DNA of 64,000 bases from SMWC01 sp045561055 (GCA_045561055.1 JBJKYL010000013.1:1-64000), one strand, 5' to 3'. Counted from the stretch's first letter, positions 33,906 through 44,171 are shown. A program made the numbers and translations. The notes: generated by a model not told the origin, from the sequence alone.

Positions 33906-34907
33906 TTAAATACGCGCGAGGATGATAAGGGTTAAACCTGCAATAAAACTCAAGAACATGCCGTTGATCAGGCGTTGGCTGTTGGCCGGCGCTCCAGCAA
34001 ACTCTTTCCAGATGAATACACCCCAGATAGCCGCCACCATAGTTGCTCCCTGCCCTAAGCCATAGGAAATGGCGAACCCTGCTTGTTCCGAGGCAATAAA
34101 GTTAAGGGACATCCCGATACACCAGATTACCCCTCCTAATACGCCGATTAAATGCAAGCGAGTCGTTCCACCACGCCAATAATCCGTATACGAAACAGGA
34201 TTGCCTTTTACCGGGTGCTTCATGAAGATAGTGTTCCACAGAAAATTTGAAGCAAAAACCCCAAGTGAAAAAATAAAGACCGCAGAATAACTAGTCAGTT
34301 TCCCAGGCTCGGGGCTTGCAAAATCAAGCGATACTGACGCCGCGACAAAACGATAGAAAAAACCCATTAACACGCCGCCGACAACCGCCAGCACGATACC
34401 CTTGGTTGGTGTTTGTTGTCTGCCGGAGGACAAACCGCGATAGGCTAAAGCGTCAAGAATAATCGCGAGCGCCACCAGGCCGACACCAACAAATAAAAGG
34501 AAGGGATCTCCGACCGGGCTCGCCATATAGTTGACGGCAACGCCTAATACTAGAGCGATACCAATGCCGACTGGGAACGCCACGGCCATACCGGCTACGT
34601 CGATCGCTGCGACAATCAGTAAGTTCGCCAGATTAAAAACAATACCGCCAATAAAGGTGGATGCGAGTGATGTGGATGACCCTTGCAGTAAGTCGGGAAT
34701 AAAGCTCCGACCCGTATCACCGAAGCTCCCGAGAGTCAGACCGAATAATAAAGACGTCAACACCACGCCTATGGCGTAGTCCCAGTAGAAGAGTGGAAAT
34801 GGCCAACTTTTACTCGCCAATTTCTGCGTGTTAGCCCACGACCCCCAGCAAATCATCGTAAGAAAACATAAGAATACGGCGAGTGTGTAGCTTTCAATGA
34901 TAAACAT
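33906..34907 (-). CDS. Ureide permease/sugar-permease-like DMT transporter
   Basis: 333 residues with about ten spans. The N-terminal TMICWGSWANTQKL (about 17-30) is a hallmark of the bacterial branch related to plant ureide permeases and GRP-type sugar uptake proteins; GFAISYGLGQGATMVAAIWGVF occurs near 280-301. Its ATG overlaps the ribokinase stop by one base (TAATG), so the two are translationally coupled. Uptake of ribose, a nucleoside or a purine breakdown product is inferred from that pairing, not from substrate residues. Confidence 0.75.
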   Translation of the reverse strand: MFIIESYTLAVFLCFLTMICWGSWANTQKLASKSWPFPLFYWDYAIGVVLTSLLFGLTLGSFGDTGRSFIPDLLQGSSTSLASTFIGGIVFNLANLLIVAAIDVAGMAVAFPVGIGIALVLGVAVNYMASPVGDPFLLFVGVGLVALAIILDALAYRGLSSGRQQTPTKGIVLAVVGGVLMGFFYRFVAASVSLDFASPEPGKLTSYSAVFIFSLGVFASNFLWNTIFMKHPVKGNPVSYTDYWRGGTTRLHLIGVLGGVIWCIGMSLNFIASEQAGFAISYGLGQGATMVAAIWGVFIWKEFAGAPANSQRLINGMFLSFIAGLTLIILARI

Positions 34908-35839
34908 TATTTCACTCCATCAGCGTTTAAAATTTCGTCTGCATAAGGTAGGGAAGTTTGTGCTCCAAGACGAGTGACCGATATTGCGGCTGCCTGGCAG
35001 GCAAATTGAATGCTCTCTTCAAATGACCGCCCATTCGAAAGGGCTGCGGCGAGGGCGCCGTTAAAACAATCGCCCGCCGCCGTCGTATCGACAGCCTCAA
35101 CTTGCGAAGGCGCGAAATATTCGTATCCGGCTGAATTTGCCAGCAGCGCGCCATTGCCTCCCATCGTAATAATTACGTTTTGCGGCCCGGCAGCAAGCAG
35201 CACTTTTGCCGCCTCTTTTGCCGAGCGTTTATTGACAACTTTAACGCCCGTCATCGCGTGTGCTTCGATTTCATTGGGTGTAATCAAATAAGCGCCTTCA
35301 ATAATCTCCGGCGGCACTCCGTCCGGTGGGACCGGTGCTGGATCGAGGATCACCCGTAACCTGTTTTTCTCCGCATTTCGAACAACATGCGCCACAGTCG
35401 AAATAGGAATTTCCAACTGGATTAGGATAATAGAATTTTCCGGTGCATCTTTCATTGCCCCATCGACTTGTGCCGCGGTCAATGTATTGTTCGCGCCAGA
35501 AGCGACGACGATTTGGTTCTCGCCACGCTCGTCGACGACAATCAATGCAACGCCCGAGGGCAGGTCTTGATCGCGACAGACAAAATCGCAGTTAATCTCT
35601 TCTTGGCGAAGGCCTTCAATTGAGCCTTCGCCGAAAACATCATTCCCTACATTCCCGACAAAGATAATCTGCCCGCCCAGACGAGCTGCCGCTACAGCCT
35701 GATTAGCACCTTTGCCGCCGGGTACCATCGAAAAATCACCCCCCAACAATGTTTCGCCGGCCGCGGGTAGTCTGGCCGCCTTAACGATCATGTCTGTATT
35801 TGAGCTACCAATTACGTATATTTGGTTACTGAAAATCAT
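34907..35839 (-). CDS. rbsK: Ribokinase
   Basis: 310 residues of the PfkB family. It phosphorylates D-ribose to ribose 5-phosphate. Blocks: GSSNTDMIVKA (about 11-21), GGKGANQAVAAARLGG (about 41-56) and the C-terminal ATP/anion-hole region DTTAAGDCFNGALAAAL (about 250-266) containing the catalytic Asp. VILDPAP (about 164-170) and TPNEIEA (about 187-193) fit ribokinase better than fructokinase. Encoded directly upstream of the permease with a one-base overlap, divergent from the sulfatase gene. Confidence 0.9.
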   Translation of the reverse strand: MIFSNQIYVIGSSNTDMIVKAARLPAAGETLLGGDFSMVPGGKGANQAVAAARLGGQIIFVGNVGNDVFGEGSIEGLRQEEINCDFVCRDQDLPSGVALIVVDERGENQIVVASGANNTLTAAQVDGAMKDAPENSIILIQLEIPISTVAHVVRNAEKNRLRVILDPAPVPPDGVPPEIIEGAYLITPNEIEAHAMTGVKVVNKRSAKEAAKVLLAAGPQNVIITMGGNGALLANSAGYEYFAPSQVEAVDTTAAGDCFNGALAAALSNGRSFEESIQFACQAAAISVTRLGAQTSLPYADEILNADGVK

Positions 35840-35992
35840 AAAGGGTCTACCGTAGGATTGAGAGTTAGCAGCGCCATATGTCTATGGTTAAATTGTTGCT
35901 ACGAATCAAGCTTTTCAAAGGTTGTTATGCTCAATTTCATAGACAATAATACCTTAGGTCGTTTTTTACCAAGAAAATCAGAGATAGTTATG

Positions 35993-37861
35993 ATGAAAAA
36001 AGCCAAGTATTTTTTCGTGGTTGCGTTGTCGTCAGCGCTCTTTGCTGCGAGTGCCGCGACCGCCCAAGACTCGAAGCCGAACATTATTATTGTTATGACT
36101 GATGATCAAGGCTACCCGGAGTTGTCCTCCCATGGTAATCCAATCCTGAGAACACCGCACTTAGATCAGCTAGCCAGTGAAGGGCTGCGCTTTTCTGACT
36201 TCCATTCTTCGCCTATGTGCGCACCGACCCGAGGGCAACTGCTCACCGGCCTAGACGCCGCCCGAAATGGAGTAATCAATGTTAGTAGTGGCCGCGCGTT
36301 ATTGAGGCCCGAGATCCCCACTATGGGAAACCTCTTCGAAAATGCTGGATGGGCTACAGGAATCTACGGAAAGTGGCATTTGGGCGCGAACTACCCGTTT
36401 CGGCCGGAGGACCGCGGCTTCCAGGACACAGTGTGGTTTCCGTCATCCCACATCGGTGCCGTATCGGACTACTGGGGTAATGATTATTTCGATGACACTT
36501 ACATTCGCAATGGTGATCTCGAGCCATTTGAGGGTTACACCACAGACGTCTTCTTTAACGAAGCTATGGCATTCATGAAGCGATCGGCAGATACGGGGAC
36601 GCCTTTCCTGGCTTACATTTCAACGGCTACTCCCCATGCGCCATTAATTGCTAAAGATGAGGATGTAGCTGTGATTGAGGCGACGTTAGCTGGGCCAGAG
36701 TTCGCGGACATCAACGATGACTTAAAAGGTAAGCTGAGTAGTTACCTAGGCATGATTCGAAACATTGACACGAACATGGGTAAACTCGTGAGTTTCCTTG
36801 AAGAAGAGGGTCTCCGAAACGACACAATCCTAATTTTCATGACGGATAATGGCAGTATCTTTGGGCCGCAATATTACAACGCCGGAATGCGTGGGCAGAA
36901 GACTGAGCTTTGGGACGGTGGGCATCGTGTGCCACTATTTATCAGTTGGCCGAACGGTGGATTCATTGAGCCTAAAGAAATCGGAGGTCTGACTCAGATG
37001 CAGGATATTCTTCCGACACTTGTGGATCTCTCAGGAGTCGAGTCCAATCAAGACTTTGATGGGATGAGTCTCGCGGACGTTTTGCGAGGTGAGACTGAGG
37101 TTCCCGAAGATCGGACGTTAATTATCAATTACAGTCGTATGCCGGGTTTCGTCAACTATCCTACCCCTTACGCTCAGACGCTTATGCGGCGGGATGGAGC
37201 AGCGGTTCTATGGAAGAGATGGAGGCTGCTAGAAGACCGAGAACTCTTCAATCTTGAGTCCGATCCGCTGCAACAATCCAATGTGATAGAACAGTATCCT
37301 GAGGTTCTTGAGGGAATGCGTGAGCACCTTTACGGTTGGTGGGATGAAGTGGAGTCAAGTGCTAATGAGACTCAGCGGGTGATTATTGGTAGTGAGTACG
37401 AGAACCCATCGAAGCTAAACGCGACTGAGTGGCTCGATGTGTTCGTGGACCAGCAGGTACAAGTTGAGTTTGGAGTGGAAAAAAGTGGTTACTGGCTGCT
37501 GGAAGTTGCTGAGACAGGTGTCTATGAGTTCGAGCTACGACGTTGGCCTCGCGAGCTCGACCGGCCCATTACGGACGGTAGCCCGGAAGGACACGGTGCA
37601 TTGCCAATTCGCCATGCGAGTATTTATATCAATGATTATCAGCATTTACCAATTAGCGAGAAAACACCATACAGTTTCGAGGGACTAACTGTGGAAGTAG
37701 TGCCGGGTGATACGGCGGCGGTTTTCACTCTTCCTCTCGAAAAGGGTCCAATCGCACTACATACTTGGTTTCGAGGTGATCCAGTAGGTGAAAGCCGCGA
37801 TGCGATAATGGGTTATGACACTGTGCTTAGCGCTTACTACGTGTATGTCACACGGAAGTAA
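35993..37861 (+). CDS. Exported sulfatase (formylglycine type) with C-terminal beta-rich extension
   Basis: 622 residues from ATG 35993; ATG 35990 is equally possible and the frame is open to 35822. A signal peptide (1-25) ends ATAQ. Metal-binding start NIIIVMTDDQGYPEL (30-44), then the modification motif MCAPTRGQLLTG with Cys76 (CxPxR plus LTG), so it should be a type I formylglycine sulfatase. YGKWHLGA and FMTDNGS are further active-site blocks. Beyond about 515 a beta-rich domain continues to the end, longer than in plain arylsulfatases. Substrate, likely a sulfated polysaccharide or small sulfate ester, unknown. No formylglycine-generating enzyme gene is in the window. Confidence 0.9.
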   Translation: MKKAKYFFVVALSSALFAASAATAQDSKPNIIIVMTDDQGYPELSSHGNPILRTPHLDQLASEGLRFSDFHSSPMCAPTRGQLLTGLDAARNGVINVSSGRALLRPEIPTMGNLFENAGWATGIYGKWHLGANYPFRPEDRGFQDTVWFPSSHIGAVSDYWGNDYFDDTYIRNGDLEPFEGYTTDVFFNEAMAFMKRSADTGTPFLAYISTATPHAPLIAKDEDVAVIEATLAGPEFADINDDLKGKLSSYLGMIRNIDTNMGKLVSFLEEEGLRNDTILIFMTDNGSIFGPQYYNAGMRGQKTELWDGGHRVPLFISWPNGGFIEPKEIGGLTQMQDILPTLVDLSGVESNQDFDGMSLADVLRGETEVPEDRTLIINYSRMPGFVNYPTPYAQTLMRRDGAAVLWKRWRLLEDRELFNLESDPLQQSNVIEQYPEVLEGMREHLYGWWDEVESSANETQRVIIGSEYENPSKLNATEWLDVFVDQQVQVEFGVEKSGYWLLEVAETGVYEFELRRWPRELDRPITDGSPEGHGALPIRHASIYINDYQHLPISEKTPYSFEGLTVEVVPGDTAAVFTLPLEKGPIALHTWFRGDPVGESRDAIMGYDTVLSAYYVYVTRK

Positions 37862-37922
37862 TTCAGCGCGGTCGAACGGAAGGAGGCGTAGTTTTGAGAA
37901 TGATTTCTGTGACTTATTAAAG

Positions 37923-39428
37923 ATGAGAACTTTCGCTCTCGGCTATGTCGTGTTTTTTGCGATGTCTGCTCATTCGCAGGAGGTGTCAATTAGTGCCTGT
38001 GAGAATTTGACTACATCACTGGACCTTAGCGCGACAATAGTTACGTCGGCTAGGCCGGTAACAGCGGGAAGCTTCACTCCACCGAATAGCCAGCCGACAC
38101 TGCTTGATCTTCCCGAATTCTGTCGCGTCGAGCTTACGATTGCTCCGACGCCAGACTCTGATATTAAGAGCGAAGTTTGGTTGCCGCTAGAGGAATGGAA
38201 CGGTAAGTTTCTGACAGTTGGTAATGGTGGTTGGGGCGGTTCGATTCAATATCATGCGCTTGCAGAAGGTGTGGGCCGAGGTTTTGCGACGGCCTCGACA
38301 GATACCGGACATACAACAACCGATGCGAGCTTCGCAGTCGGTCATCCGGAAAAGCTTATTGACTTCGGTTACCGTGCGATTCACGAGACTGCTGTTAAAG
38401 GTAAAGCCACCATAGCAAGACTTTACGGTATAGCTCCCGACTATTCGTATTTTAATGGTTGTTCTGGTGGGGGACGACAGTCTTTTATGGAGGCGCAGCG
38501 TTATCCAGAGGATTTCGATGCGATTATCGCTGGGGCGCCAGGCTATGACCGCACTGATGTGGCATTTCAAACGCTTGGTATGATTAAAGCGACTCATGAA
38601 ACGCCAGAGAGTTTTATCCCGACAGAAAAATACGAATTGATCCATCGAGCGGCGATGAAAATGTGTGATGCGCGTGATGGTCTTGAAGATGGGCTCATTA
38701 GTGAACCAGTTGACTGTGATTTCGATCCCGTCGTGTTGCAATGCGAAGGAAGTGAAACGGGAAATTGTCTAACCGAATTGCAAGTCGTGGCCGCGAGCAA
38801 GATCTATGCGACGATAGTGGATCCACGCACGGACGAGGTGCTAACAGCAGGCCTCGAACCTGGTAGCGAGATGAACTGGGGCAGGGTTGCAGGAACGGAA
38901 CCTAACCCGATGTACCTTAGTCTTTTACAGCATGTTGTGTTTCCGGATGAGGATTGGGATTATCGTTCGATCGACGTTGCGTCGCATCTGGATGTGGCAC
39001 GCGCCGCGGATGATGGTGTCCTTGCGGCGATTTCGCCTAATCTTGAACCTTTTATCAGTCGAGGTGGCCGTCTTTTGATCTATCACGGTTGGGCAGATCA
39101 GAACATTCCCCCAATGGGATCTACTGATTATTACGAGCAGGTTGTCGATACGATTGGTGAGAGCATGACCGAGGAAGGTGTTCGGCTCTACATGATTCCC
39201 GGAATGGGCCATTGTAGTGGCGGTTATGGTCCCGACGAGTTTGACGCGCTCGCCGTGCTCGAGAGATGGCGCGAACAAGGTGACGCGCCGCAGGCGATTA
39301 TTGCGACACAGCGCGAAGATAATAATGTCGTCCGTACGCGTCCTTTATGCCCGTATCCTCAGGTTGCACGCTACGATGGCACTGGCAGCATCGACGAGGC
39401 TGAAAGCTTCACTTGTGTGGTGCGATAA
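37923..39428 (+). CDS. Tannase/feruloyl esterase family hydrolase, exported
   Basis: 501 residues from ATG 37923; the frame is open into the sulfatase gene (from 37815) without support. A signal peptide ends near residue 18 (SAHS). The nucleophile motif is GCSGGGRQ with Ser181. Family features include the paired cysteines near it and WLPLEEWNGKFLTVGNGGWGG split over 86-106. The C-terminal third has GRLLIYHGWADQNIPP (about 380-395) and GMGHCSGG (about 422-429), giving catalytic Asp and His. Such enzymes cut ester bonds of gallate, ferulate and related aromatics. It follows the sulfatase by 61 bases, so the two may act together. Confidence 0.88.
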   Translation: MRTFALGYVVFFAMSAHSQEVSISACENLTTSLDLSATIVTSARPVTAGSFTPPNSQPTLLDLPEFCRVELTIAPTPDSDIKSEVWLPLEEWNGKFLTVGNGGWGGSIQYHALAEGVGRGFATASTDTGHTTTDASFAVGHPEKLIDFGYRAIHETAVKGKATIARLYGIAPDYSYFNGCSGGGRQSFMEAQRYPEDFDAIIAGAPGYDRTDVAFQTLGMIKATHETPESFIPTEKYELIHRAAMKMCDARDGLEDGLISEPVDCDFDPVVLQCEGSETGNCLTELQVVAASKIYATIVDPRTDEVLTAGLEPGSEMNWGRVAGTEPNPMYLSLLQHVVFPDEDWDYRSIDVASHLDVARAADDGVLAAISPNLEPFISRGGRLLIYHGWADQNIPPMGSTDYYEQVVDTIGESMTEEGVRLYMIPGMGHCSGGYGPDEFDALAVLERWREQGDAPQAIIATQREDNNVVRTRPLCPYPQVARYDGTGSIDEAESFTCVVR

Positions 39429-39561
39429 TTTGGATCGATTCAGTGTGACTTGAGTGCCTATTTAGAGTTTTGGTCTCGAGCCCGTGACGGACCAGCATGG
39501 GTTAACAATTCTTAATGTATTTTTGCTTCTTAATAAGATTGATTTCTGTTCTAATTGCTTT

Positions 39562-39587
39562 CCGGCCTAGTAGTTGTGGGAGGCCGG
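39562..39587. terminator. Perfect 7-bp hairpin after the tannase gene
   Basis: CCGGCCT, a 12-base loop, AGGCCGG, in the 299-base gap between the esterase stop (39428) and the DUF5916 gene. It is not followed by a clear T-run. It is perhaps a terminator or part of the downstream leader. Nothing else was recognised in this gap. Confidence 0.35.
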
Positions 39588-39727
39588 ATGTTTAATTACG
39601 AGAGTTTTACGGATCGGGGGGTTCCAGGGCGTTAGCCAGGTTTTTTCGTGGTTACACATTTAAAGCGGATTTTCGAGTGTTGCCCGCTTTAATCTGATGC
39701 AACAGGGAAGATAAGTGGAACAAAACC

Positions 39728-41941
39728 TTGGGAAGTAAAGAACACAACGTAATTAGACAAATGCTTGGCTGCATATTTGCATTAGGCCTCGTTCTGTCGT
39801 CCGTCTCGGTTGTTGGTCAAGAACGGAAAGAACGCAAAATAACGGATATCGTCCGCACGTCGACGCCGCCGGTTTTGGATGGGTCCTTAAACGATGCTAC
39901 TTGGGTCGGTGCTACGGTCATAGAGGATTTGCATCAGTACCAGCCTGATGACAATGGTGTGCCGAGTGAGGGCTCTATTTTTTACGTGGCGTATGATGAT
40001 GACAACTTATATTTGGGCGCACGCTTGTTTGACAGTGCTCCTGATGAAATTTCAGCCCGGCAGATGATTCAAGGTCAAGCGGTTAATCTCGACGACCGCA
40101 TCTCTTTGATTATTGATCCCTTCAACAATATGCGGGCGGGTTACAAGTTCGAGATCAATGCGAATGGTGTGCGGCGCGATGGTGTTTACAGTGGGCCTGA
40201 AAGGACTAACTCAGACTGGGATGGAATCTGGGATGCGGCAGCAGCTATCGATGACGATGGTTGGGTGGCAGAGGCGGCGATTCCGTTTAAGAGCCTAAAT
40301 TTCGATCCAAATAATGCCGATTGGGGGTTCAACGTTGAACGGTCGATTCCGCGAAAAAAAGAACGGATAGCATGGACTTCCTATGATAGAGACGTGAATC
40401 TCAGTTCGACTGGTGTTATGCAAGGCTTTTCTGGTCTTCAGCAGGGGAAGGGTCTAGACATTATTCCGTCTATTAGTGCCTCAAGTAGCCGTGATTTTGT
40501 AACCCTCGCTGACGATTCACAGACTGATCCTTCATTAGATGTGTTTTACAAGTTTACGCCGAATCTGACGGGCGTTCTGACAATCAATACTGATTTTTCG
40601 GCGACAGAGGTTGATGACCGACAAGTAAACCTAACCCGATTTTCTACGCGCTTTCCCGAAAAACGTGACTTCTTCCTTCAGGACGTCGATATATTTTCAT
40701 TTGGGCCAGTTACTGCTTACGGTCCCCAAGGGCGTAACGGAATGCCCTTTTTTTCACGTCGGATGGGGCTAACCGATGGAGGCCAGCCAGTTGATCTAAA
40801 TGTTGGTGGGAAACTTAGCGGACGCGTAGGGCCGCTTAATATAGGTCTGCTAGGGGTCAATCAAGATAGCTATACGGGGCGTAAAGGGGTTGTAGAAGCT
40901 AGCCAACTTTCCGTTGCGCGTGTATCGGCGAATGTTCTTGAGGAGTCAATTGTTGGGATGATCGCTACGGAAGGTGATCCTCGTTCCAATCTAGATAATT
41001 CTCTAGCGGGTGTCGATTTTCGCTACCGAAACACGCGACTAGCGTCAGGAAGAACTGCCGAAGGCACTTTCTGGTTCCAAGAGTCCAACACAGAAGGTGT
41101 TACGGGGAACCAATCCAATTATGGATTCGATTTCGGTTTTGACTCGAGCGAGGGCTTTAACGGACAAATAGAGTATGAGATTTTAGAACAAAATTTCAAT
41201 CCGGCGCTTGGTTTTGTCAATCGTTCCAACGTGGAGCGCAAACGGTTTTTTGGCGGGCATCGATACCGGCCGTCCGGACATCCATGGTTTCGCAGCAATC
41301 AGATTTTTCTTTCATTACAGCAGTTTAGCAATGTAAGCACAGGTGAATTGGAATCACAGAGCGTGTTTTTTAGACCGTTTCGTATCCAGACGCATCGAGG
41401 GGATAGGTATAGCATCCAACTTCAAAAAGCGCGAGAGGTCCTCATTGAACCTTTTGAAATATCAGACGGAATTATTATTGCTCCAGGTGACTATTCGTAT
41501 GCTTCCTACGCGCTTGATATTGAGGTTGCAAGGGAGCGCACTTTGGCACCCAAAATATCTGTTGGGCAAGGCGATTTCTATGGTGGCACTAAGGTTGAGG
41601 TAGAATTTGAGATGCAATGGCGACCGAGTAATCGTTGGTTCGTAGGAGCGATCTACGAATACAATGATATTGAATTGCCTAGTGGAAATCTTACGACCCG
41701 GCTAATTCAATTGCGCGCTAATCTAGCCTTTAACGTTCGATGGTCTTGGGTTAATCTCATCCAGTATGACAACGTGTCAGATACCGTCGGTGTCAATAGC
41801 CGTTTGCGTTGGAATCCGCGTGCTGGGGAGGATCTCTATATCGTTTGGAACCAACAGTCTTATTCGCCGTCAGCCTTTGCTCACCTAGAATCACAGCGGT
41901 CCACATTCTCGGTTAAGTACAGCCGCACGTTCCGATATTAA
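39728..41941 (+). CDS. DUF5916 outer-membrane barrel protein with N-terminal CBM9-like domain
   Basis: 737 residues from TTG 39728; ATG 39761 is an alternative and would still leave the signal peptide (cleavage near VSVVGQ). The N-terminal part (about 35-225) is CBM9-like: PPVLDGSLNDATW, YVAYDDDNLYLGARLFD, GWVAEAAIPFKSL. Then the DUF5916 region has TDFSATEVDDRQVNLTRFS and FPEKRDFFLQ (about 290-330), followed by alternating barrel-like strands to a terminal aromatic (FRY), as expected for an outer-membrane protein. The family often co-occurs with polymer-degradation genes. Binding of a carbohydrate or related ligand is inferred. Confidence 0.83.
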   Translation: MGSKEHNVIRQMLGCIFALGLVLSSVSVVGQERKERKITDIVRTSTPPVLDGSLNDATWVGATVIEDLHQYQPDDNGVPSEGSIFYVAYDDDNLYLGARLFDSAPDEISARQMIQGQAVNLDDRISLIIDPFNNMRAGYKFEINANGVRRDGVYSGPERTNSDWDGIWDAAAAIDDDGWVAEAAIPFKSLNFDPNNADWGFNVERSIPRKKERIAWTSYDRDVNLSSTGVMQGFSGLQQGKGLDIIPSISASSSRDFVTLADDSQTDPSLDVFYKFTPNLTGVLTINTDFSATEVDDRQVNLTRFSTRFPEKRDFFLQDVDIFSFGPVTAYGPQGRNGMPFFSRRMGLTDGGQPVDLNVGGKLSGRVGPLNIGLLGVNQDSYTGRKGVVEASQLSVARVSANVLEESIVGMIATEGDPRSNLDNSLAGVDFRYRNTRLASGRTAEGTFWFQESNTEGVTGNQSNYGFDFGFDSSEGFNGQIEYEILEQNFNPALGFVNRSNVERKRFFGGHRYRPSGHPWFRSNQIFLSLQQFSNVSTGELESQSVFFRPFRIQTHRGDRYSIQLQKAREVLIEPFEISDGIIIAPGDYSYASYALDIEVARERTLAPKISVGQGDFYGGTKVEVEFEMQWRPSNRWFVGAIYEYNDIELPSGNLTTRLIQLRANLAFNVRWSWVNLIQYDNVSDTVGVNSRLRWNPRAGEDLYIVWNQQSYSPSAFAHLESQRSTFSVKYSRTFRY

Positions 41942-42072
41942 TCTCTACACGCTATCGAATCGGTCGTTGTTTGATGTAATAGCATAGGCATCGATACACA
42001 CCCTTCGCGTTCATAGTTTCACTGTTTTGTATGCTGGGCGTTTTGGTTAATCGCTATATAATTGTCTGTGTT

Positions 42073-42558
42073 ATGCCTCGAGTCTTTTTTTTTGTTTTGC
42101 TATTGGCTGGCTGTGGCCAGCCTCCAGGATCGACAAATAGCGAAACACTGATTGCGCTCCCTCTAACAGCTGAGGTTTTCCGCGGTGGCGAGGGACAGAC
42201 GGTAGCTGCCTATCTCCGCACGCCAGAGTTTGCTGCAGCGGATCCAAGTCGTGGTGAGCTTCTGAGTTTGGCGTGTCAGGCTTGCCACACCCTGGCTGAG
42301 GGTGAGCCATCGATCCTTGGGCCCAATTTGCATGGGATCTTTGGTACGGTATCGGCAGCGTCTGACGATTTCGATTATTCGCTTGCTTTACGGGAAGCGG
42401 AAATCGTTTGGACGCCAAGGGCTCTTGATGCCTGGCTGGCGAATCCTTCTGATTTTCTGCCAGGCAACAATATGGCCTTTAGTGGTTACAGTTCAGCTAG
42501 CGATCGGCGTGATCTAATCGTATTTCTGTTACGTAAAACCGCCACTGACGACGAGTAG
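42073..42558 (+). CDS. Lipoprotein cytochrome c (class I)
   Basis: 161 residues from ATG 42073, the start that puts a lipobox (LAGC, Cys14) at the right place; the frame is open to 42031. One haem site CQACH (68-72) and a probable axial Met in GNNMAFSGY (about 134-142). GPNLHGIFG after the haem site matches cytochrome c2/mitochondrial-type c. Likely an outer-face electron carrier anchored by lipid. Its electron partner is not in the neighbourhood. Confidence 0.85.
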   Translation: MPRVFFFVLLLAGCGQPPGSTNSETLIALPLTAEVFRGGEGQTVAAYLRTPEFAAADPSRGELLSLACQACHTLAEGEPSILGPNLHGIFGTVSAASDDFDYSLALREAEIVWTPRALDAWLANPSDFLPGNNMAFSGYSSASDRRDLIVFLLRKTATDDE

Positions 42559-42668
42559 GAAAACGGACGATACTGGAGTGAACTCGAGTTTAGGCGCGTA
42601 TCACCGGTGCTAGGAGTTGTGGTGTAATTCGCAATTGCCCGGCCAGTTTTGCAGGATTAAATGAAATT

Positions 42669-44099
42669 ATGAGCGAACAAGCATTCGATGTTGTCGTTAT
42701 CGGCGCTGGACCAGCCGGTTATCCAGCTGCTATTCGTGCGGCGCAGAATGGGTTAAGTGTTGCGTGTGTAGATGAATGGCAGAACCATGATGGCAGCCGC
42801 GCCTTCGGTGGTACTTGTTTGAACGCAGGTTGTATTCCTTCCAAGGCGCTACTCGAATCTTCCGAGCTTTATCACCGTGCGTCGTCCGAATTTGACTTGC
42901 ACGGAATCGCCGTGAGCAATCTGGACATGGATATTTCAATGATGCAGTCACGTAAGGCTGGGATCGTTGAGCAGTTAACGAGTGGGATCAAAGCGTTATT
43001 CAAGTCGAATGGTATAACTGCGTTGCAGGGACACGGACGTGTTCTCTCAGATCACCTGGTTGAATTTACGGATACAGAAGGTAGAACAGAAACGTTAAAT
43101 GCTAAGAATGTCGTTCTTGCGAGTGGCTCCGTTCCAATCGAGTTGCCTATCGCGCCGTTTGACGGAGTTAGTATCGTCGATTCCTGGGGTGCCCTCGAGT
43201 TTGATGCTGTGCCAAAACGTCTCGGTGTAATTGGGGCAGGGGTAATTGGTCTCGAACTCGGCAGCGTGTGGCAGCGCCTCGGTGCTGAAGTTGTGATCCT
43301 CGAAGCGCTTGACGAATTTCTTTGTATTGCTGATGCGCAAATTGCGAAAGAAGCGGGTCGGCATTTTAAACGACAGGGTCTCGACATCCGTCTCGGTACG
43401 AAGATGACGGGCGCAATTGCGGGTGAAAAAGGAGTGGACATCTGTTACGAGGATGGTAGTGGTGAGAAAATTCTGCAAGTAGATAAGTTGATTGTCTGCG
43501 TCGGTAGGCGCCCATTCACGGACGGGTTGCTGGCTGATGACGCGGGTGTAACGGTCGATGAAAGAGGATTCATTGAGGTCAATGAAACGTGTCAAACCAC
43601 GGCGGCGAATGTTTGGGCAGTGGGTGATGTTGTCCGGGGACCAATGTTAGCTCATAAGGGTACCGAGGAAGGTGTGATGGTGGCGGATTTGATCGCCGGT
43701 AAGATCAGCGAGGTGAACTATGATGCCATTCCGTCGGTAATTTATACGGCACCAGAGATAGCCTGGGTCGGTCAGACCGAGGCCGAGGTTAAAGCAAACG
43801 GTTTAGCTTACAAGGTTGGTACCTTTCCATTTGCAGCTAATGGTCGTGCGAAAGGTATGGAGCAGACAGCCGGTCTTGTTAAACTCATCACGGCTGAGCA
43901 CGATGACGAACTTCTGGGCGTGCACATCGTGGGCCCGGTGGCAGGGGAACTTATTGCCGAGGCCGTGTTAGCAATGGAATTCTCGGCTTCCGGCGAGGAT
44001 CTGCAGCGAACGGTTCATGCGCATCCGACTCTGACTGAGGCGATCCATGAAGCGGCCCTAGCCGCTGACAAGCGAGCTATCCATTCAATTAACCGTTAA
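42669..44099 (+). CDS. lpd: Dihydrolipoyl dehydrogenase (E3)
   Basis: 476 residues. FAD enzyme that reoxidises the E2 dihydrolipoyl group with NAD+. FAD motif VIGAGPAGYPA (10-20), redox disulfide Cys49/Cys54 in GGTCLNAGCIPSKAL, NAD-binding GVIGAGVIGLELGSVW (about 178-193), FAD ribose-binding NVWAVGDV and the C-terminal catalytic HPTLTEAIHE. All key residues are intact. It is not beside any E1/E2 genes; the operon at 17317-20575 lacks its own E3, so this is its likely partner and may also serve 2-oxoglutarate dehydrogenase. Confidence 0.93.
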   Translation: MSEQAFDVVVIGAGPAGYPAAIRAAQNGLSVACVDEWQNHDGSRAFGGTCLNAGCIPSKALLESSELYHRASSEFDLHGIAVSNLDMDISMMQSRKAGIVEQLTSGIKALFKSNGITALQGHGRVLSDHLVEFTDTEGRTETLNAKNVVLASGSVPIELPIAPFDGVSIVDSWGALEFDAVPKRLGVIGAGVIGLELGSVWQRLGAEVVILEALDEFLCIADAQIAKEAGRHFKRQGLDIRLGTKMTGAIAGEKGVDICYEDGSGEKILQVDKLIVCVGRRPFTDGLLADDAGVTVDERGFIEVNETCQTTAANVWAVGDVVRGPMLAHKGTEEGVMVADLIAGKISEVNYDAIPSVIYTAPEIAWVGQTEAEVKANGLAYKVGTFPFAANGRAKGMEQTAGLVKLITAEHDDELLGVHIVGPVAGELIAEAVLAMEFSASGEDLQRTVHAHPTLTEAIHEAALAADKRAIHSINR

Positions 44100-44118
44100 T
44101 TACTTTCCATGCTGTTTG

Positions 44119-44137
44119 ATAGCGAAAATCCCGCTAT
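44119..44137 (+). terminator. Short hairpin after lpd
   Basis: ATAGCG, a 7-base loop, CGCTAT, starting 20 bases after the lpd stop. There is no T-run after it, so factor-independent termination is uncertain. Confidence 0.35.
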
Positions 44138-44149
44138 TATAGGCGCTAG

Positions 44150-44171
44150 GCGGCAGATTATAGGTTGCCGC
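44150..44171 (+). promoter_or_regulatory. Hairpin in the leader region of yebC
   Basis: GCGGCA, a 10-base loop, TGCCGC, about 100 bases before the yebC start. It may belong to the end of the lpd transcript or to the leader of the yebC-ruv operon; role unknown. Confidence 0.25.
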